The translations under genes and the position numbers were made by a program. Below are positions 1-9,353 of a DNA stretch of 64,000 nt, piece by piece. This stretch comes from Bacteroidota bacterium (GTDB taxonomy: Bacteria > Bacteroidota > Bacteroidia > Flavobacteriales_D > Sanyastnellaceae). Numbering within the stretch: the stretch's first letter is position 1; every line of letters starts with the position of its first letter. Below the pieces are notes generated by a model. The model ran no database searches. It saw nothing but the letters and a program-made list of their open reading frames with translations, and had not been told where the DNA came from. The DNA lies in NCBI GenBank assembly GCA_027619225.1, contig JAQCFW010000002.1:62001-126000 (forward strand). The letters are read 5' to 3'.

Positions 1-303
1 TCATTTTCCTATTCATACCTGTAGATTAAAGAGCGCAAACCATGAATAAAGGCAACCTAAGTAGCACACTCATCGTCTTTATAAAAGCGGACAGGGAAGT
101 TACACAAATGATTTGTGTTTTCACGCCGAAAAGCAATAACTTTTCACCTTTCCAAAACGAGCCAATCATGAAGCCAACATTAAACCTCCTCTTTCTTGTT
201 TTCGCCAGGTGCTACTCTTAAATCAAAAGGATTTAAATCTGATTTTGTAAACAATTATTAACATTTACCGCTAAAAACTTATCAACATCTGCCTGAAAGT
301 CAG
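1..303. other. Intergenic stretch upstream of susC
   Basis: No convincing gene. An open frame at 42-221 (59 codons) has no recognisable domain and weak coding character. The stretch contains a perfect inverted repeat at 102-118 (arms ACACAAA / TTTGTGT, 3-nt spacer) and a 10-bp palindrome GATTTAAATC at 230-239. Either could be an operator for the downstream SusC/SusD pair or the end of an upstream transcript; neither role is shown by the sequence. Confidence 0.5.
102..118. repeat. Perfect inverted repeat upstream of susC
   Basis: Arms of 7 bp, ACACAAA and TTTGTGT, separated by TGA, followed by TTTC. It lies about 185 bp before the predicted susC promoter. It could be a dimeric regulator site or a weak AT-rich terminator for a gene left of the window. 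Confidence 0.35.
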
Positions 304-333
304 TTGATTTAACAAATTTTAATTGTACCTTCG
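304..333 (+). promoter_or_regulatory. Bacteroidota-type promoter for susC
   Basis: A -33 TTG (304-306) is followed after 19 nt by TACCTTCG (326-333), one mismatch from the TAnnTTTG -7 element. The implied transcript start near 340 leaves a short leader before the susC ATG at 383, supporting that ATG over an upstream TTG at 323 that would overlap the promoter. Confidence 0.5.
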
Positions 334-382
334 GTCACAATATATACTAATTTTTTTTTTATTAAACCAACCCCCTATTTTT

Positions 383-3300
383 ATGAAAGCAAAAATGCTA
401 ATCTTTATGACCCTGCTCTTCTCAGCGAGTGCTTGGTCTCAAACCACGGTGACCGGTACGGTGACTGACAAAGCCTCCGGCGAGGGTATGCCAGGTGTAG
501 CTGTCGTAGTTGACGGGTCAGGCCAAGGTGTATTTACCGGAATAGACGGTTCTTATTCTGTTTCTGCCGACCCTACAAATGACGTTTTACTTTTTAGTTT
601 CGTTGGATTCAAAACTCTTCGTGTTGCTCTAAAAGGTTCTACATCCTTAAATGCTTCTCTCGAAAGCGGAGTTGCACTCGATGAGGTAGTTGTTACTGCT
701 CTTGGTGTTACACGTGAAAAGAAATCCCTTGGCTATTCTGTACAAGAATTAGGAAACGAAGCCTTCACAGAAGCAAATGCTGACAATATCGTACGTTCAC
801 TTTCAGGAAAAGTGGCCGGTGTTCAGGTAACTTCTGGAACATCTATGGGTTCATCTTCTAAGGTGTTACTTCGTGGAGCTAGTTCTATCACAGGAGATAA
901 CCAACCACTATTCGTAGTGAATGGTATCCCAATGGACAACAGCGACTACTCTGGCTACGGCACTCAGCGCTCTACTGGTGGTTACGACTATGGAAATGCG
1001 ATTCAGGACGTTAATCCTGATGACATCGAATCAGTGACTATTCTTAAAGGAGCTGCCGCTGCCGCTCTTTATGGAGCACGTGCAGCAAATGGAGCGATCG
1101 TTATTACTACGAAGAATGGTAAAGGATACCAAGCTGCTGGCAAACGCGGTATAGGTGTATCTGTCAACTCTGGCGTAGAATTCAACAATGTTTACATACT
1201 TCCTGAATACCAAAATCGTTACGGTGGAGGTGCTGGAACAGCTTGGATCGATACTGTTGACGGAGCTTTTATTCCAGACTATGGATATGATGGGTCTTGG
1301 GGACCTGAGCTTCTCGGTCAAGATACAAGACACTGGGATTCTTGGGATGAAGGGTCTGACACCTATGGTGAAGTTCGTGCATGGAGCCCAACAGATAGTG
1401 ATGTTGAAGATTACTTCCAGACAGGTGTAACGTACAGAAATAATTTCGCTGTCACGGGTGCAACTGATGCAAGTTCTTTCCGTCTTTCTTACACGAAGTA
1501 CGATCAAACTGGTGTTTACGAGAACTCTTCATTGAGTCGCAACACTTTGTCTTTCTCTAGCTCATCTGATGTAAGCGACGATTTAACAGTAAGCGCCAAT
1601 GTGAATTACGTACAGAGTGAAGGTGAAGGTCGTCCAAATACAGGATATGGCTCTTCTATTATGAGTCAATTTACACAATGGGGACAACGCCAGCTAAGTA
1701 TGGATCGCCTTCGTGATTACATGAATCCTGATGGATCTCAACGTACTTGGAACCGAAATAGCGCTGCTGACGGATCACCACACTATTGGGACAACCCTTT
1801 CTGGGAGCGTTACCAAAACGTACAAGACGATCAGCGAGACAGAGTTTACGGAAATATTAGTGTTGACTATACGATTAATGACAACCTTAGTCTTACAGGT
1901 CGTGCGATGACAGATTTCTATACTGACCGTCGTCAAGAGCGTATCTCAGTTGGTGGAGTTAACGAGTCAAGCTACTCAGAGTACACTCGTCAATTACAAG
2001 AAAACAACTTAGACCTGTTCCTGAATTACAACAAAGACCTTAATGAAGATATAAGCTTAATTGCTTTCGTTGGTGTTAATCAGCGTACTCGCGACTATAA
2101 ACGACTGGGCGCATTCACTTTAGGTGGACTGAACACACCAGGCCTCTACACAGTAGGTAATGGCGTTGATGGATATCAAATCGACGATTACGAAAGTCAC
2201 AAAGCTGTAAATTCTATGCTTGGTTCTATGAGCTTTGGTTTCCAGAATAAATTTTACCTGGAGATTACAGGTCGTAACGACATAAGCTCCACTCTACCTA
2301 GCGAAAGCAACAGCTACTTCTACCCTTCAGCTACTGCATCTTACATCTTTAGTGAAGCTATTGATTCTGATATTCTTAACTTCGGTAAACTACGTATGGG
2401 TTGGGCTCAGGTAGGTAATGACACTGATCCTTATGAAACAGGACTTACTTATGGAGTAGATCCCAATTTCGGATCTAACGGTTCTTCATATGTGCCAAAT
2501 GCACAGAACAACCCCGATCTACTTCCAGAGAAGACAACAAGCTTCGAGGTTGGAGTAGAAATGAATTTCTTTATGGATCGTGTACGTTTAGACATGACAT
2601 ACTACAACAGTACTACTGAGGATCTTATCTTCAACGTACCCGTAAGTGGTGCTTCTGGTTATACTAGTGCTGTATTAAACGCTGGTGAAACGAACAACAA
2701 AGGAGTGGAAATCGCATTAAGCGCTACGCCAATTATGACTGACGATTTCCGCTGGGATGTCAGCTTAAATTTTGCCAAGAATCAGAATGAACTCGTTTCT
2801 TTGGCGGACGGAGTTGAAAACCTTCGTTACGCATCACTGTTCGGAGTTTCACTTGAAGCTCGTCCAGGAGAATCTCTTGGTACATTTTACGGGTATGACT
2901 TCTTATACGATGATGATGGCAACAAACTTGTTGACGCAGACGGTTACTATCTAAGTACTGACGAGGTTGTGGATATAGGGTCAATACTTCCAGACTACAC
3001 TGGCGGTGTATACAATGCATTGTCAATTGGAAACTTAAGATTAAGTGCTCTTGTAGACTTCCAAAAAGGTGGGTCTCTACACAGCTACTCTAATCAATGG
3101 GGTAAATACTCTGGTACTTTAGCTGAAACTGCACTTGATGACATGCGTCAAGACGATAACGGTGACGGAATCTCTGGCGTTGTAGTTGACGGTATGGTTG
3201 CTGAGCAAGATGCTGATGGAACCTGGATGAGTACTGGCGAAGCAAATGCTTCTGTTATTTCTGCTGGAGCTCACTTCTTCTACAATCAAGGATACGTGAT

Positions 3301-3565
3301 TCACGCTGCAGACCAATACGACGCTTCTTTTGTGAAACTTCGTGAGATGCGACTCGATTATGACTTGCCAGCTAATGCTTTAGGAGATCTTCCTTTCTAT
3401 AATGTGAGCATCGGTGTTTATGGACGAAACTTAGCTCTCCTCTACAGCAATGCACCACACATTGATCCTGAGGTTACAACATCAGCTTCTAACATCCAAG
3501 GTTTTGAAGGTGGTCAGCTTCCTGCTGAGCGCACAATAGGAATTAACCTTAAGTTAACACTATAA
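383..3565 (+). CDS. SusC/RagA-family TonB-linked outer-membrane transporter
   Basis: A TonB-dependent outer-membrane channel that works with a SusD lipoprotein to import oligosaccharides, peptides or other large nutrients. The 1060-residue product starts with a signal peptide (residues 1-20, ending AWSQ), then a carboxypeptidase-regulatory-like domain (about 22-100) and a plug domain (about 105-230). The plug contains the SusC hallmarks FVVNGIPMD and a segment from NPDDIESVTILKG to ANGAIVITTKNG. The rest is a long beta-barrel rich in alternating aromatic residues. The ATG at 383 is chosen because it gives a clean signal peptide; upstream codons overlap the promoter. The susD gene follows after 19 nt. 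No sigma/anti-sigma pair or glycoside hydrolase adjoins it, so the substrate cannot be named. Confidence 0.95.
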   Translation: MKAKMLIFMTLLFSASAWSQTTVTGTVTDKASGEGMPGVAVVVDGSGQGVFTGIDGSYSVSADPTNDVLLFSFVGFKTLRVALKGSTSLNASLESGVALDEVVVTALGVTREKKSLGYSVQELGNEAFTEANADNIVRSLSGKVAGVQVTSGTSMGSSSKVLLRGASSITGDNQPLFVVNGIPMDNSDYSGYGTQRSTGGYDYGNAIQDVNPDDIESVTILKGAAAAALYGARAANGAIVITTKNGKGYQAAGKRGIGVSVNSGVEFNNVYILPEYQNRYGGGAGTAWIDTVDGAFIPDYGYDGSWGPELLGQDTRHWDSWDEGSDTYGEVRAWSPTDSDVEDYFQTGVTYRNNFAVTGATDASSFRLSYTKYDQTGVYENSSLSRNTLSFSSSSDVSDDLTVSANVNYVQSEGEGRPNTGYGSSIMSQFTQWGQRQLSMDRLRDYMNPDGSQRTWNRNSAADGSPHYWDNPFWERYQNVQDDQRDRVYGNISVDYTINDNLSLTGRAMTDFYTDRRQERISVGGVNESSYSEYTRQLQENNLDLFLNYNKDLNEDISLIAFVGVNQRTRDYKRLGAFTLGGLNTPGLYTVGNGVDGYQIDDYESHKAVNSMLGSMSFGFQNKFYLEITGRNDISSTLPSESNSYFYPSATASYIFSEAIDSDILNFGKLRMGWAQVGNDTDPYETGLTYGVDPNFGSNGSSYVPNAQNNPDLLPEKTTSFEVGVEMNFFMDRVRLDMTYYNSTTEDLIFNVPVSGASGYTSAVLNAGETNNKGVEIALSATPIMTDDFRWDVSLNFAKNQNELVSLADGVENLRYASLFGVSLEARPGESLGTFYGYDFLYDDDGNKLVDADGYYLSTDEVVDIGSILPDYTGGVYNALSIGNLRLSALVDFQKGGSLHSYSNQWGKYSGTLAETALDDMRQDDNGDGISGVVVDGMVAEQDADGTWMSTGEANASVISAGAHFFYNQGYVIHAADQYDASFVKLREMRLDYDLPANALGDLPFYNVSIGVYGRNLALLYSNAPHIDPEVTTSASNIQGFEGGQLPAERTIGINLKLTL

Positions 3566-3584
3566 ATTAAATCCATCAATAATT

Positions 3585-5051
3585 ATGAAAATGAATAAAA
3601 ATATCTTCATCCTGATGGGCTTAATTGGCGCCATCAGCATCACCGGATGTACAAAAGATTTCGGTGATCTAAACACAAACCCGAACGAGCCTACGGCTGT
3701 TTCAACAGGGTTTTTATTAACCAATGCACAGAAGTCCATTATGGACCGCACAAATAACAGTTTTTGGGGTAGCCGTCGCGGTATGCAACTTTCTCAATAC
3801 TGGAGTTCCAATCAATACTCTAACGAGAGTCGTTACCAGTTAAGAACTGAGGTAACTAATTCTGCTTGGAACGATTACTATGCAGGTGCTTTACAGAACC
3901 TTCAGAACATTATCGACCAGAACACAGGCGATAATGCTGGAGATGTAGCTGGATATGGTGCTAATGAAAACCAAATCGCAGTTGCAACTATTCTGCAAGT
4001 TTGGATTTACCAGCAACTTACTGATGCATTTGGAGCTATCCCTATGACTGAGGCTTTGCAGGGTTCTGCGAATACGACACCTACTTACGATAGTCAATCT
4101 AGTGTTTATGCTAGCTTATTAAGCAATCTAGACAATGCGCTTACGAGTATGGATGCTTCTGCTATGGGACCACAAGGTGATCAGATTTATGGTGGTGACA
4201 TGTACGCTTGGGCTGCATTTGCAAACAGCTTGAAGTTACGTGTTGCGATGCGTATGTCTGATGTTGATGCTGGAACTGCACAAGGTGCGGCAGAAGCTGC
4301 AGCTGCAGCTGGATGTATTACATCAAATGCTGGAAATGCTTTATTCGGATACCTAAGTGGTGCTCCAAATAACAATCCTATAAATGAAGACAAGAAGACT
4401 CGTAATGACTTCGCAGCTTCAAATACTATGATTGACCACATGACAGCAACTGTAGATCCTCGTATGTCTATTTACTATGCTGCTTCAGCAGCAGATGGAG
4501 TATTCGTAGGTGAGGTTTACGGTCTAGATGAGACAAATGCTGCTCTTACACCTGACGATGCTGTTTCTCAGCGTGGTGCTGCTGTTCTTGCTGCTGACTT
4601 CCCTGGAATATTCATGGATGCAGCTCAAGTTAATTTCCTTCTAGCTGAGGGAGCTGCTCGTGGCTGGTCTATGGGAGGTTCTGATGCGGACTACTTCGCT
4701 GCAGCTAATGCTGCAAGTATGGAGTTCTGGGGCGTTGAACAAGCTGATGCAGATGCTTACGCAGCTGCTAACACTTACAACGCTAGTAATTGGAAGAACT
4801 CTATCGGAACAGCCAAGTGGGTTGCATTATATATGCAAGGTCAAGAAGGATGGGCGGAAGTACGTCGTCTTGATGCACCAACTCTAAATGCTTGTGCTGA
4901 TGGTCAACTTGATGGTGGCGATGGTGTCCCAACTCGTATGATGTACCCACTTGATGAACAATCCCTTAACGGTACATCTTGGAGTGCTGGGGTTACTGCC
5001 ATTGGCGGAGACGATTCACAACAAGCCAAGCTTTGGTGGGACGTTAACTAA
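3585..5051 (+). CDS. SusD/RagB-family nutrient-binding lipoprotein
   Basis: Surface lipoprotein partner of the SusC-like channel; SusD-type proteins cap the barrel and bind substrate. The 488-residue product opens with a lipoprotein signal (ILMGLIGAISITGC, Cys22) followed by the TKDFGDLNTNPNEPT segment typical of the SusD-like family. The body is helix-rich and Ala/Asp-rich, as expected for the TPR-like SusD fold, and it ends in KLWWDVN. It lies 19 nt after susC and is followed by a strong terminator, so the two form a bicistronic unit. An internal ATG at 3591 is an alternative start. The substrate is unknown. Confidence 0.93.
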   Translation: MKMNKNIFILMGLIGAISITGCTKDFGDLNTNPNEPTAVSTGFLLTNAQKSIMDRTNNSFWGSRRGMQLSQYWSSNQYSNESRYQLRTEVTNSAWNDYYAGALQNLQNIIDQNTGDNAGDVAGYGANENQIAVATILQVWIYQQLTDAFGAIPMTEALQGSANTTPTYDSQSSVYASLLSNLDNALTSMDASAMGPQGDQIYGGDMYAWAAFANSLKLRVAMRMSDVDAGTAQGAAEAAAAAGCITSNAGNALFGYLSGAPNNNPINEDKKTRNDFAASNTMIDHMTATVDPRMSIYYAASAADGVFVGEVYGLDETNAALTPDDAVSQRGAAVLAADFPGIFMDAAQVNFLLAEGAARGWSMGGSDADYFAAANAASMEFWGVEQADADAYAAANTYNASNWKNSIGTAKWVALYMQGQEGWAEVRRLDAPTLNACADGQLDGGDGVPTRMMYPLDEQSLNGTSWSAGVTAIGGDDSQQAKLWWDVN

Positions 5052-5080
5052 GCACTCGGCTTAGATACTAAAAATTTAGA

Positions 5081-5117
5081 ATCCCCACTAGTCATAGCAC
5101 TGGTGGGGATTTTTATT
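5081..5117 (+). terminator. Rho-independent terminator after susCD
   Basis: A 12-bp stem (ATCCCCACTAGT with ACTGGTGGGGAT, one G-U pair) and 6-nt loop are followed by a T-rich tract. It lies 30 bp after the susD stop and could also act on the convergent sulfotransferase-like gene. Confidence 0.85.
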
Positions 5118-5156
5118 TAGATAGTATAATTCTACAAAACAGAAATTATATCAATC

Positions 5157-5888
5157 TCAAATTGCAAGTTTCTGAAGTCTTTTGTACAGAGGTTGGCATT
5201 GGAGTAAAAGAGGCGTTAAATGCTGAGGGAATGTAGATTTTTTAGGAATGAACTTCTTAAAACCAGTTGAATCATGTGTGCTTGAATACCAATATTTAGC
5301 CCAAATTCCATCTTCTTTTTTAGGGCCCGACTTCCATGTCAACATCGCTGAATCAAATACAACTTCGGCTCGTTTACATAACTCCCTAAGTACTCTTTCA
5401 GCGTCATCCTGTATCGATTTTGAATCAACAACGATGGGGGTGATTCCTTCCCTGTTAAAGTAATCTAAGAGTTCAATGTGAGCATCATATCCTGTATCAC
5501 TCAAAGATGGATTCCTAATGACTTTGTCATACGATGGCAACATGTTTTCAGGGTCCCTTGTCAGAATTACATTTACCACATCCTTCATAAAACTCCTATC
5601 TATTCCTGGCAGATGATGGGTCATATTTTTGAAGAACAACACCTCGGTATGTTCCCCGAAATCACCAGTCATCATCTCAACTACTTTCGCTCCATCTTGC
5701 TCCATAGATGCCATAATTTCTTTAGCGGCGGGGTGTCGTGTGCGCTCATCTTCAGAAAGTCGTGACAAATAATGTGCATATAAAGGCTCATCTACAACTT
5801 GAGAATTGTTCAGTTGTGCAAAGGAGTACATAAGTGAAGTAGATATATTCCTTGGACCGGACCAAAGACAAATTCTAACTGGCTTCAT
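5157..5888 (-). CDS. Sulfotransferase-like protein
   Basis: A 243-residue cytosolic protein resembling the sulfotransferase / P-loop superfamily. Near the N-terminus SGPRNISTSLM (residues 10-20) matches the phosphosulfate-binding loop of PAPS-dependent sulfotransferases. The later segment NVILTRDPENMLPSY fits the conserved strand and Arg/Ser pair that contact the 3'-phosphate. No signal peptide is present. Its start codon lies inside the last codons of the upstream class IV aminotransferase (14-bp overlap), indicating one transcript and probably translational coupling. The acceptor substrate is unknown; the pairing suggests a small amine or amino-acid-derived compound, which is inference. Confidence 0.7.
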   Translation of the reverse strand: MKPVRICLWSGPRNISTSLMYSFAQLNNSQVVDEPLYAHYLSRLSEDERTRHPAAKEIMASMEQDGAKVVEMMTGDFGEHTEVLFFKNMTHHLPGIDRSFMKDVVNVILTRDPENMLPSYDKVIRNPSLSDTGYDAHIELLDYFNREGITPIVVDSKSIQDDAERVLRELCKRAEVVFDSAMLTWKSGPKKEDGIWAKYWYSSTHDSTGFKKFIPKKSTFPQHLTPLLLQCQPLYKRLQKLAI

Positions 5889-6786
5889 TTGTGATGAGTT
5901 CTTTATAATGTCTTTGCAATTGTTGTGTCACAGGACCCGCCCCACTAGAAATAACTCGCCCATCTATCTTTGTAACAGGGGTCAAACCGCCAAAACTGCC
6001 CGTCACAAAAGCTTCGTCCGCAGAGTAAGTGTCAAACAATGAGAAATCTTTTTGACGACATACAATCCCCTCTTGCTCACAAATATGAATCACATTGTTT
6101 CTCGTAATTCCATTCATACAATATGCTCCTGTAGAAGTCCAAACCTCATCTTTTCTTATTAAAAAGAAATTCGTTGCATTACAAGTAGAAACAAAACCTC
6201 TGACGTCTAGCATTAGGGCCTCATCACAACCTGCTTCTAGTGCTTGAACAAGTGCTTGAACCTCATGGATTTTGCTGTGGCAATTCATGCGAGGATCTAA
6301 ATAGTCTGGCGAACCTCTTCTTACGGTACTCGTAAAAAGTGTGACCCCCTTTATTGAAGATTCTTTACTTGCTTTCTTATGCTCCGCGATGATCACTAGA
6401 TTAGGCCCACTCAATAAGAGTCGGGGATCCTGCGAAGGGGTAGTCTTAGTACCACGTGTCAACATTATTCTAACGTGAACATCAGTATGCATGTCGTTTG
6501 CATCCAGCGTCAGATGAACTTTTTCAAGTAGCTCTTCTCTACTGAAATTCATTTCCATACCTATAGAGGCAGCACCTGCCCACAAACGGTCAAGGTGTTG
6601 ATTTGAAAAGGCGAGAACACCGTTATAAAGCCTCATCGCTTCCCAAACACCATCTCCTACTAAATACCCACTGTCAAATACGCTAATCTTAGCCTCCGCC
6701 CTTTTAAACAAATCACCATTGATGTAGATCAATACATCGTTGTTCCTTTTATCTGGCTCAGCATTATGTGTTCCGTGTATCATCAA
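5875..6786 (-). CDS. Class IV aminotransferase-like protein (BCAT/DAAT fold)
   Basis: A 303-residue protein of the fold-type IV PLP family (branched-chain and D-amino-acid aminotransferases, ADC lyase). Recognisable are the N-terminal ISVFDSGYLVGDGVWEAMR segment, the Arg-containing VRIMLTRG strand, GCDEALMLD, NFFLIR and the C-terminal ADEAFVTGSFGGLTPV block that holds the cofactor phosphate. By hand alignment the usual Schiff-base Lys position is Asn (in RMNCHSK, with a Lys four residues later), and the Glu that normally contacts PLP N1 is Thr (VSTCNATNFF). It may therefore be a divergent subfamily rather than a standard IlvE or Dat. It overlaps the sulfotransferase-like gene by 14 bp. Tandem ATG codons begin the frame. 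Confidence 0.8.
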   Translation of the reverse strand: MMIHGTHNAEPDKRNNDVLIYINGDLFKRAEAKISVFDSGYLVGDGVWEAMRLYNGVLAFSNQHLDRLWAGAASIGMEMNFSREELLEKVHLTLDANDMHTDVHVRIMLTRGTKTTPSQDPRLLLSGPNLVIIAEHKKASKESSIKGVTLFTSTVRRGSPDYLDPRMNCHSKIHEVQALVQALEAGCDEALMLDVRGFVSTCNATNFFLIRKDEVWTSTGAYCMNGITRNNVIHICEQEGIVCRQKDFSLFDTYSADEAFVTGSFGGLTPVTKIDGRVISSGAGPVTQQLQRHYKELITNEAS

Positions 6787-6812
6787 AACCCTCTTATAGA
6801 TTATTAAGAAAA

Positions 6813-6820
6813 CAAATATA
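6813..6820 (-). promoter_or_regulatory. -7 promoter element for the aminotransferase/sulfotransferase pair
   Basis: On the minus strand this reads TATATTTG, a perfect TAnnTTTG. It lies 26 nt upstream of the start at 6786. No TTG is found at the expected -33 spacing, so the call is weak. Confidence 0.35.
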
Positions 6821-6958
6821 ATCTGCTAAATACGACACCCCGACATTTGTCCAACGATGAGCACAAATAAAAAGAAAGTAAAGGGAGCCCTTTCTAATCT
6901 TGAATCTTCTTTGTGAAAAAGGAAATATAATTACAACACACACAGTATCTTGCCCAAG

Positions 6959-7363
6959 ATGAAAACAGTGAGCTACATTTTAATATTTTCTATTTCTTGT
7001 ATTGGATGTAAACCCATGGAAGAGAGAATCCTTGGTACTTACGATATTAATCCAGACAGAGGGTGTTCTAATTGTGTAGAAAATGGTCCGGAATTAATGG
7101 TCTTTGAGGATTGGAATATCGATAATGGAAGTCCCGGGCACTATAGTTTTAACTACGAAAACGGAGAGGGTCACTCGGGAACCTACGATTTTTTTCAGGT
7201 TGACACTATTTTAAAATTAATGCTATACCCTGACAGTACTTCCTTTGAGTATTATGGCATACTGGGCACAACTCAGCAAACAGATTACAAAGTTGTAGGG
7301 AATAAGATAAAGGAGAATTGTGATGGACTCTTAAAAAACTGTGTTTGGGTGAGGAGAGAGTAA
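6959..7363 (+). CDS. Small lipoprotein of unknown function
   Basis: A 134-residue protein with a lipoprotein signal (MKTVSYILIFSISCIGC, lipobox ending at Cys17). The mature part (start KPMEERILGTYDI) looks like a small lipocalin/META-like 'cost of formation' domain: a GTYDI strand, repeated GHYSF and GTYDF strands and a final VWVRRE. This fits a beta-sheet fold, but no family is recognised with confidence. The start is set at the ATG giving the signal peptide. It is a single gene, divergent from the aminotransferase and convergent with the gene remnants at 7380. Confidence 0.65.
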   Translation: MKTVSYILIFSISCIGCKPMEERILGTYDINPDRGCSNCVENGPELMVFEDWNIDNGSPGHYSFNYENGEGHSGTYDFFQVDTILKLMLYPDSTSFEYYGILGTTQQTDYKVVGNKIKENCDGLLKNCVWVRRE

Positions 7364-7379
7364 TCCTAAACTTCAAGTA

Positions 7380-9353
7380 TTACTGATGAATAAAACGCAT
7401 AGCATGGCTTCCATTGATTAAAATAATGTAGGAGCCATCCGACCACGACGAGACATCCAATTCCGTCCGCTTAGATAAACTAGACCAAGTCCCAATTTTC
7501 TGCCCCATACTGTTGAAAGCCTGAAGCATCTCAATTCCCAAGTTTGATTCTATCGTTAAAACTGATTTTGCAGGGTTGGGGTACAAGCGAATCGAATGAG
7601 AGCTCAACGACTCTTCTACACCAAGCTGAATTTCATTCAACACCCAACTTGACGCAAAGTGGTTGTCCAAATCGACGGACACCAGCTGCAAAGATTCTTG
7701 ACCCAAAACAGGAACAGGCCAAGGTTCACTCGTTTTATATCGAACATGATCTATCACTACGCCTGAGGTATTCATGAGGATGATACGCTCCCCCTCATTG
7801 GACAACTGACCTGAGTCCCATTGCAAGAGTTGATCTGTTGTATTGTCAAAGAACGTCAAATCACGAACCAACAAAAGGCTTGCACCTGCTTCCAATGTGG
7901 TGCCTTCTGGAATGGTCATGTAAATCCCATCGGAAACGCTGTATCCAGATAAATCAATGGATTCGTTCCCAGCATTAAGCAAACGCAACCACTCTTTGTT
8001 TGAATCTTCCAAGCCCGCGTACCCGATTTCAGAAATCATGATGTCACGAGGTCCTGAGAAAAGATGACTTTCCGAACCCCAATCAGATCCGTCAGATGAT
8101 GCAGCGATAGCGGGCGACGCTTCCAACAAAGTGAAATCAAAGTCTGTAGGAGATGAAAAATGGGGATTAGCCCATGAAACATTGGTACCCGTGAGTGTAT
8201 CTGTATCGTAGTAACTGTCTTCTACTTGGAGGACAGATAGAGAGTCAGAAAAGACTGGAGAGTCACTTGAGTTGGACAACAAAGAGCTGCTTATTAATGC
8301 AGTACCACCACCTAAACCCGGATTCTTTTCGTAAGCGCTAACAGCAATCTGATTGCCATAAAAAGTTATGTGATCAAGGTCTGCGCCTCCCAAATCCTTG
8401 ATAGCCACTCCCAGTGCACATTGGCTGATGATATTGTCTTGAATTGTGGCTGTGGAGCTCTGCCCTATGGAAATGCCTTTGTCTGTACAGTGATGAATCA
8501 AACAACCTTCTATTAAAACATCATTGCTTTCTTCACCCAAATCAATCCCATCGCTGTTCAGTCCAAAAAATGAGTGTATCTCGGAATTTCGTATCACGCC
8601 ATTTGTTACTTGGTCATAATCGATGGCGTCGGTATCGGGTGAATTGTTACCGATAAAAGTGCAATTTTCTATAAATGCTGATCCATATTTCACGTTGATT
8701 AAATCACCCGTAACATCAGAGTGGATGGTGCTGTTCGTTAAGCTTACGCTAGAATGTTCTGCATAAATGGGGTTGCTGTGGTTATCCGTTATAATCGCTT
8801 GATCGATATTTACAACGCTGAACCATGCTGTCAAAGCCGCGCGATCATGGACCGGATGGTCTCCATTCGTAGCCCCCTCAATAACGATGTTTTTAAAGAT
8901 ATTCACGCCACTAGATTCACTCAGCTTTATATGGCCCCATTCGGTGACTTCATTAGCTACATTAGCTTTGAAAACAATCGGGGAATCGTTTGTTCCCATG
9001 GCTTGGATATCACCTTCAATAATCAAGCTAGCTTCTTCGGGAAACCAAATTTCTACTCCTGGCTCAATGGTCAGAGTGGCCCCTGATGAAACAAGGGTTG
9101 TACCAATTGCGAGGTAGGGTGAACAGGAGAGTGTCAGGGTCGTGTCGGTTGGCAACACCAAAGGGAGTGTGCATTGACCCGTTGGTTCATATCTCGCAAC
9201 AAAACCAGAATTTCCAGTTAAGGATAACGGCCAAGGATTGACGTCGGAAATAATCTCATCTGAAACAACAGAGGCAGATAAAGACAAATCGAAGCTGATG
9301 TCGGAACTCGTCGAAGATATTTGATGAATCTCGACTGCGATAACATTTTCTCC
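7380..9353 (-). pseudogene. 3' part of a beta-helix / lamin-tail-domain T9SS protein, lacking its own start
   Basis: The frame is open from about 9353 to 7380 (657 residues) but has no signal peptide or proper start. It opens with GENVIAVEIHQ and SDISFDLSL, the usual end of a beta-sandwich module in T9SS CotH/lamin-tail proteins. Next comes a right-handed parallel beta-helix rich in Asn and Ile turns (about residues 60-400). A lamin-tail domain follows (MISEIGYAGLEDSNKEWLRL through WDSGQLSNEGERIILM), then a T9SS sorting domain (LYPNPAKSVLTIES to the end). The N-terminal half expected for such a protein is absent; instead the upstream DNA encodes an M43 protease in another frame. It is probably the 3' end of a gene truncated by deletion. 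Confidence 0.7.

Noticed and set aside
42-221. 59-codon open frame upstream of susC
   Set aside because: No domain, no ribosome-binding context, and a composition not unlike intergenic DNA.
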